The position numbers and the translations under genes were made by a program. This document shows, in pieces, positions 58,401-64,000 of a stretch of 64,000 nt of DNA (position 1 is the stretch's first letter; the number at the start of each line of letters is the position of its first letter). The DNA comes from Vinca minor (taxonomy: Eukaryota; Streptophyta; Magnoliopsida; Gentianales; Apocynaceae): positions 1,178,001-1,242,000 of the forward strand of contig JAOCZM010000055.1 in the NCBI GenBank assembly GCA_026122235.1. The letters run 5' to 3'. A model generated the notes under the pieces. That model did no database searches, had not been told where the DNA came from, and saw only the letters and a list, made by a program, of their open reading frames with translations.

Positions 58401-58518
58401 GTTTGAGAACGATTCTCAAGTTCACATACCAGTCGAGGAAGTTTCCTCCCTCAAGTTTGTCCTTTTCAAGGACGGATCGCAAAGATAGTGAGTTTGATGC
58501 AACGATTTCATTTGCCAT
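55465..58518 (-). pseudogene. copia Gag-Pol remnant with integrase core deleted and RT decayed
   Basis: Gag frames 58303-58518 (MANEIVASNSLSLRSVLEKD, then GGNFLDWYVNLRIVLKHEKK) and 57944-58288; zinc-knuckle region 57746-57943 (ENCFHCE, rich in GKxKGKPKGK). The protease is degenerate (VLDTGRGSHIC near 57590). GAG-pre-integrase zinc domain in 56883-57578: LWHCRLSHINENRISKLHKD and CEPCLMGKMTAFPF. The frame then passes directly to NKVFVARNRSFLEEEFL, a block that normally follows the integrase catalytic core, so the core (DDE residues) is absent without loss of frame. RT (about 56040-56870) is recognisable only as short stretches among many stops. RNase H is represented by GYIDANFQTDRDDFRSQSGYV (55465-55863). 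Dead. Confidence 0.9.
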
Positions 58519-58519
58519 T

Positions 58520-59904
58520 TTATTTACAGAGAAGAATTTGCAAAGTTTTAGTTGTCATATTTTAAAATTATTAAAACGACTTTATTTAATGATCCTCCCA
58601 CTATTTTCTTCAAATGAATAACCCTCAAGTATTCATTCGGAAAGTTCAAGACTTTCTAGTAGGACCAAGATCCATATTTCGGCATTCTCAAGACACCTTT
58701 GACTACTATACTCAAGAAGACGCTTTAGGTAAGCAACGTTTGCTAATCACATCAATTATGTGACTCTTGGTTGGTTAAGTAGGTAACGATTACCCTCAGT
58801 ACATAAATGCACATCTTAAATCTTTTGCCTCCGGATTCTCAATGATTAAGGTAATCCGGTTAAGTATAACTAAAGGTTGACCGGCGGATATCACTAACTT
58901 ATCATTTGCGCCTCACAAGGATAGACATGTGCTTATTCCACTCAGAAGTTCACACTATTGTCGATCTTGGCCTTGACGAGGGCACCGCTTGGAAGGCAAT
59001 AAACTTAATATTTAAAAATTTGTCTCACCAAATAGTGTATAATCTGAATATACATTTGAATATGCATCACAAGCTAAAAATTACTGTAAACATGCATCAG
59101 GCATCTCATGCAAAATACATAAAACAGTAAATAAATTCGGACATAGTAATAGCCCCTATGTGGATTTTCCGAGCCAACGGAAAATCCTAGGTCAATCTAA
59201 AGGTGGAAAATAAATAAATCATATATATTGTCTTCCACCTCATTATGGTTTCCTCCATCTAATGGACGTCTTTCTTCATCACTTGTTACATATGTAAAAT
59301 AAATAAAATCATATTCTATACTTTTACATAATTGAAAGAATTCTCGAGTTACATTCGAGATTCAAATTACAACAAGAATTTGATAAGAAAATGCACGACA
59401 CGCAAGCCGTATTATATTATAAAACCACTGGTCAAAGGCTGTTACTATGCACCGTGCTCAAAACAAACACAAACCCATGCTAACAACGCAAATATACACT
59501 GCATGCCCCTTTTCGGTCAACCCAGGCCATACTCCCGGTCGACCGCGATAAGGCAGTAATCAAAACAGTATAAAAATTAGGCAACCTCGGTCGACCCAGA
59601 ACACTTCTGCTCGACCGGCCTGAAAACAGACTAGCCTCGGTCGACCATGATTGCTCACCGGTCGTCCGAAATCTAGGCAGTAGCAAAATTCCATTTTCTA
59701 ACAAAAGTACGATTTTCCGCGAACCTCTTCTGGTCGACCGAACCTTTGCCAGAAAATAGCCAAAGACACGAATTTTCCGGGATTCGTTTAATTCTTAAAC
59801 GACTCCCCAGAGACTGTAAAAGGTAAAAAAAACCATGACATGCATTATCAACTACTAAAACATCAAGATAACACATAATCAAGATTATTGGGTTTTCGTG
59901 ATAA
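58520..59904. other. long 5' leader of the copia element
   Basis: Lies between the Gag start (58518) and the primer site. Non-coding, with an array of CGGTCGACCG-like palindromes at 59515-59750 matching motifs in the LTRs. Confidence 0.6.
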
Positions 59905-59916
59905 GCTTTGATACCA
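59905..59916 (-). promoter_or_regulatory. primer binding site, tRNA-Met type
   Basis: The minus strand reads TGGTATCAAAGC, two bases from the LTR end, one change from the usual TGGTATCAGAGC. Confidence 0.9.
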
Positions 59917-59918
59917 CT

Positions 59919-60656
59919 TGAAGGAAAAATTCGTAGTCCCCAAAATGCAGAGGAAATAAAAGCGTGAGATTACGTTCCTTTAGAGAATCTACTCACGAGA
60001 AAGAACCAGAATCCTGTGTTTAGGAATTATACCTTTTTGTCAATCTAATCGACGATGCCCGGATTCTGCTACTAGATATTATCAATAGCAGCCAACTGAC
60101 TCCTGTCTCTACTGGTATCCACACACCAACCTTGAGCGTGTTACTCCGTATTTAATATGCTAGTCTAATAACTACGAAGGTAGAAAACAATTTTCCCGGA
60201 ATCCACAAAGTATAGGTTACTTAGGAAAATCGGAATCAAAGAGCCAAGAAAACCGAATTTTCTTCTCTTGATTGTTGTTGAGAGTGTGTTAAAAGAAAAT
60301 TCAGAAAATCAGTATTTTCACCTTCTTTTGGTTCGGCTAGAGTAGAGAGGAAAAAGAGAATCTTAATTCTTGAGAGTCTTAGAATGAAAACCAATTTTCA
60401 TCTAATGTGGTATAAGTAGAATCACAAACTCACCCCTTATTTCTCTCCCACTCCACACACTCCCTCACACATGTAGATGTGCCGATTTTGACCAAGTCCA
60501 ACTGGTCCAGACTACCGGAGAAATGTTTCTCGGCCAACCGGAGTGACAATAAGTTCGGTCAACCCGATACAGCTCTCGGTCGACCGGGTCTTTTACCCAA
60601 TTCAATTGAGCCTGCCCAATCCAATTGAGCACCTATATCAAATATAAACTCCAACA
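59919..60656 (-). repeat. 5' LTR of the 8.3-kb copia element (738 bp)
   Basis: Matches 52323-53069 throughout. Bounded by the primer site on the left and TTTAC on the right. Confidence 0.93.
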
Positions 60657-60719
60657 TTTACTTCACAGTGTTTAATAATGTCAAGAATAATATCGCATTT
60701 TATTCTCTTTTTCTTAATA

Positions 60720-62050
60720 GATTTCATCTACAACAGATCTTTTAGCTCCTTATTCTTGAACTTATTGTGGAAATTTGATCGAAAATGTCTTAGACAATAT
60801 AGATGAACAACTAACCAAGCACATTTCTTCATCTAGTGCGACAATACTTCGGAGTTTTCCCAGGAACCAAGATCATGTCTCGATTGACTCCGATTCGACC
60901 AAGGCAAGCACTAGGGGTAAAATGTGATTGTTAGCATCCAAGTTGCTTGCTATCATAAGTACCCCATTGTAGGCCCACATGAGATGTGTTGCATCCATTG
61001 AGATTACATGCCAACAAAACTTGAAGGCGTCAACCAACGGCTTAAAGGTCCATAACATTCCACTGAAGACATTTGGGATCCCCGGATAGTGTTAAGGAGA
61101 GCGGAACCATCTCACAACCATCCCCGGGTTTGAATCTTTCAGTGCCCACATATATCATTGTAGCACCTAAAAGGTTGTAATCTAACTCCAAAAAAGAGTC
61201 TTAATTACAATTTTACGGGCATTCCAAGCCTTGTGATAAGTGCCATCCAGTTTCATATTTCTTTTGACTGCAACTTTAATCAACTTCACCGATATATCCG
61301 AATCGACTTAAACAAGATGTGGAACTTTTATAGCAACTTAATTGGACGACATATTTTGCAGTTTTTTTGTCATTCATTTTGCACCAATGATCTAGCATCA
61401 ATTGGTTAATCTTCTATCTCCTATATACTCTGCTATGAATCGCCTGAATATACCAATTTCAAGGGGACCTTATCTGTTGAATTTCGACACTCCCCATTTA
61501 ACTACTGTTTGTTGCTCCTATTACTTTTCCACTCCCTCTATGCAACCTTGTCATGCCATACAATAATGACTAAAATTGCCTCATTGTCCTTGAAATGCAT
61601 GCTCACTACAAGAGATGGGTACTCCCACTCAATGATTGGTTTGTTTCTAAAAGTAATGCCGATCACAGGGTCATCAGATCCCATGTCTGGCCAGCAATAA
61701 TATTTACTATAACTACCATAATTGTTGAGGACCCTCTTGCATCGAAACTAGTAGTATGTTGAGCTTAATCTTCTTCGCTGGAGTTGATTTGTTGGGCACT
61801 TCCTGGCTTAACGGCCTGCACTTCAACAATAACATTGTCATCCTCGTGGTCTCGGTTAACATAGTCATTGCCATTGTCATTCTCAGATTCTGGGCAACCG
61901 TCAATGTTCGACATTGGACCAATATAATTCATGACTACGTCCCATCGAGAATTGGTGGATCAGACATGACAATTCAGTGAAGGTGGTGGTATGCTCTACA
62001 TTAGGGAAATCAGTTTGCAGCTATAGGATTTTTGGATAAGATTTCTAGAT
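60720..62050 (-). pseudogene. MULE transposase remnant, DDE region mostly deleted
   Basis: Same family as 36509-39128. The minus-strand frame 60873-61058 reads MLWTFKPLVDAFKFCWHVIS followed by MDATHLMWAYNGVLMIASN, the region of the first catalytic Asp (ISIDGTHL). 61200-61560 corresponds to the N-terminal MuDR domain in broken frames, and 61713-61922 to the acidic N-terminal stretch. On the left, at about 60840, the sequence jumps to the region after the second Asp (near KNKELKDYVW of the other copy), so the rest of the catalytic domain, SWIM finger and knuckle are missing. The 8.3-kb copia element abuts on the left (TTTAC at 60657), so it may have inserted into this remnant. Confidence 0.8.
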
Positions 62051-62117
62051 TGCGTCTTACAAAAAGAGATAAGACAAATTTCTGGAATCTGTCCTATAGG
62101 ATTTTGAGATAAGATTT

Positions 62118-64000
62118 CACTACAAGGAAAATGATATTTAGTGACGACAAAATTCGACACTGTAAGGTCGATTTTAGATCCCTATTATCACTTGCGACAA
62201 TTTTTTTAAGTCGTCATTTGCCGTCACAAATACCTCCGTCACTGATAAAATTGTGAAGACATTTTGTGATTGGTCACAATTACACAGTGCTTATGTGACT
62301 AAATTTTCGTCACAAAAAACTTTAAAATAAGTGATAAAAAAAAAAGTAGTCACATTCCGTCACAGTATTTATATTTATAGTGACGACATCGTTAACACTA
62401 AAATACTTGTTAATAGTGGCCAAATTTTTATCACGCATGTTGCTCATATCAATGACAACTACTTCATAACTAATTATTTTTTAAATAGTGTCGACCGAGT
62501 TTAGTCACAAAAAATTGTAATTATTGTTACAATTTTTATGTCACGTGTATATTTATTATGGCCGATCCGGTCCCCTCCCCCGCAGAGCTGAGCCATAACC
62601 GAGTCGCCAAGTCAAGCCACATTTGAATAATGTAGAATAAAGTCTCTTTCTTATCAAAGGGATGAGAATTGAACCCGCGACCTCCTGCATGTATATCTTG
62701 TGGTGGGCTCTGGACTAGCTGATCATTTCTTAATTGTTGTTCATCCTATTATATTTATTATAATAGAGTTTTTTTAAAAAAAAACCTTTACTTATTTAAA
62801 TTTCTCTATGTGTTTTGATTTCCTTTTCTTCATGAATCAAATTAAAATTAATACACTCTCATTAAATTTTAAATAATTAAATTTATTTGATTTGGATTTC
62901 AAAATATATTTCAGAAACATAATTTATGTATTTGTATATGGAATTGTTATCAAAATATGAATAAAAGTATTCTATATGGATACAATTTTTCAGTAATAAA
63001 TTTAATGTATTTATAAACAAATATAAACACTAAAATTATATTCTAAAATACAGAATATATAATTGTATATCTATACTCTTGTTGTTTTTACAAAAACAAA
63101 AAATATTTATATTTTCCCTCAGTTTTCGATGCATTGTCATTTTCCTTTTTCATTTTAAAAGGAATATACATTCAACGTGAGTGGAGAAGAACGATATAAC
63201 TACGTCATATACAAACAATATATTATAAAAGGAAAAAAATACTTTTTTTAGGACGAAACTTTTTGTGACAAATACATTTTCTTCATCAAAAGTCATACCT
63301 ATCGTGAAGAACTTTGTCTTCATCACAATTGGTTGACATTTCGTGACGAATAAACTACTTTTTTGCGACAAAACGAGATTTTCTTTAGAAAAATGTCATA
63401 TTTTTCGTGACAAAGTTGTTTTCGTCAAGAAAGATGGACCTTTCGTGACGAAAATGTCTTTGTCACGAAAGGTTTCGTCCTAAAAAGTATTTGTTTATAG
63501 CGTACATAGGATGATAATGATTTGATGTTTGTACATAGATATGATTTAGATGTAATAATCGTTGAAAAAAATCCTATTATTATTGATACAATGAGTATTG
63601 AAGAAAAAATGAATTTGATTATGATGAACACATTATTATCAGTGATGATGAGATGAATTCTAGAAGCTAAGATGAAGAAGTCGATTACAATGATGATGAT
63701 TGAACATCCATGCTTTTTAATTTTTAAATATCGAAACATTCTAGAAGTTCAAAACTTATTGCCCGTAAAATTTTCCATGGTCAAAAGGCGCTATAATAAT
63801 TGTTTGGGTTCAACATATAAAATGTCAAATTATGATAATTTAGTATAGGACTTTGCTAGGCTACTAGAATTATTGGCTAAAAGATTGACTAAAATAGTTT
63901 TTCAGACCGTTTTGCCCTTATAGTTGGGTGAATCCCTTATACCAGCAGGGGGTGAGATAGTCATTTAACACCCTCAATTTGGGGGTTTAGGGTTTCTATC
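62118..64000 (+). mobile_element. CACTA-like element, right end outside window or lost
   Basis: Starts CACTACAAGGAAAATGATA at 62118. Subterminal words TTTAGTGACGACAAAATT, GTCACAAA and CCGTCAC differ from the other two CACTA families. The interior (about 62570-62900) shares the SINE-like module and AT-rich block with 1-1166 and 13079-14637. No CTTGTAGTG end is visible up to 64000, and the last ~250 bases may already be flank. No transposase. Confidence 0.6.
63238..63492. mobile_element. fold-back MITE candidate
   Basis: AAATACTTTTTTTAGGACGAAAC at the left is inverted at the right (GTTTCGTCCTAAAAAGTATTT). Inner words TTTCGTGACGAAAATG and TTTGTCACGAAAGG are themselves palindromic. No clear TSD. 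Confidence 0.55.

Larger units (their letters stand above)
52323..60656 (-). mobile_element. Ty1/copia element (8.3 kb), TSD TTTAC
   Basis: LTRs 52323-53069 and 59919-60656 (TGTTGGAGTTTATATTTG... on the minus strand, ending TTCCTTCA) are near-identical. TTTAC at 52318-52322 and 60657-60661 is a perfect TSD. Primer site at 59905-59916. Gag, a partial integrase, a decayed RT and an RNase H remnant follow on the minus strand. A 2.4-kb segment (53070-55450) that is not typical of the family separates pol from the 3' LTR. Confidence 0.93.

Noticed and set aside
62666..62675. A genuine tRNA gene
   Set aside because: Only B-box-like and A-box-like words exist; no cloverleaf can be built around them.

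Overview
The window looks like heterochromatic or intergenic nuclear DNA of a flowering plant, probably a eudicot. It is AT-rich and has no operons and no convincing single-copy host gene. It contains plant-type Ty1/copia polyproteins with tRNA-Met primer sites, CACTA (En/Spm), MULE and hAT elements, non-LTR retroelement remnants and microsatellites. I cannot name the species. Almost every long reading frame is a broken transposon gene, so the useful annotation is the nesting of elements. I established this mainly by finding terminal repeats and target-site duplications (TSDs) by eye.

Layout. 1-1166: end of a CACTA-like element, inserted next to a gag fragment (1170-1830). 2436-3123: a hAT MITE and a fold-back MITE, both with perfect TSDs. 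3398-8093: an LTR remnant, then a 4.25-kb copia element with short LTRs and TSD AGTAT. 8497-10382: LINE and plant-mobile-domain fragments. 10976-11927: candidate solo LTR. 12141-12405: 5'-truncated LINE tail with a 15-bp TSD. 13079-14637: complete non-autonomous CACTA element (TSD ACC). 15760-18335: gag-only copia remnant. 19588-22991: complete MULE with about 227-bp terminal inverted repeats and TSD CAAAATATC; it carries an intact-looking GRF zinc-finger gene facing a deleted transposase gene. 24142-24980: SINE and hAT MITE. 26792-32786: CACTA element with a decayed TNP2 gene. 32790-35985: second gag-only copia copy with a 1.74-kb LTR. 36064-39128: decayed MULE transposase facing a B3-like frame. 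40986-42750: copia gag-protease interrupted by a 326-bp CACTA MITE. 45432-49179: LTR element without pol, with a LAMMER-kinase-like fragment. 49399-52019: TIR element split by a solo LTR. 52323-60656: copia element with 0.74-kb LTRs and TSD TTTAC. 60720-62050: third MULE remnant. 62118-64000: another CACTA-like end.

How the parts relate. Two MULEs share an arrangement in which a short putative DNA- or RNA-binding frame is transcribed towards the transposase gene, in the place where maize MuDR carries mudrB. One has a GRF zinc finger and the other a B3-like frame. The large CACTA element and the 326-bp MITE share termini, subterminal repeats and the same CAA target. A tRNA/SINE-like module is carried inside three CACTA-like elements. 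Arrays of the palindrome CGGTCGACCG recur in the LTRs or leaders of two otherwise different copia families. These four patterns are the main leads. Functional statements rest on family knowledge; no database search was possible.
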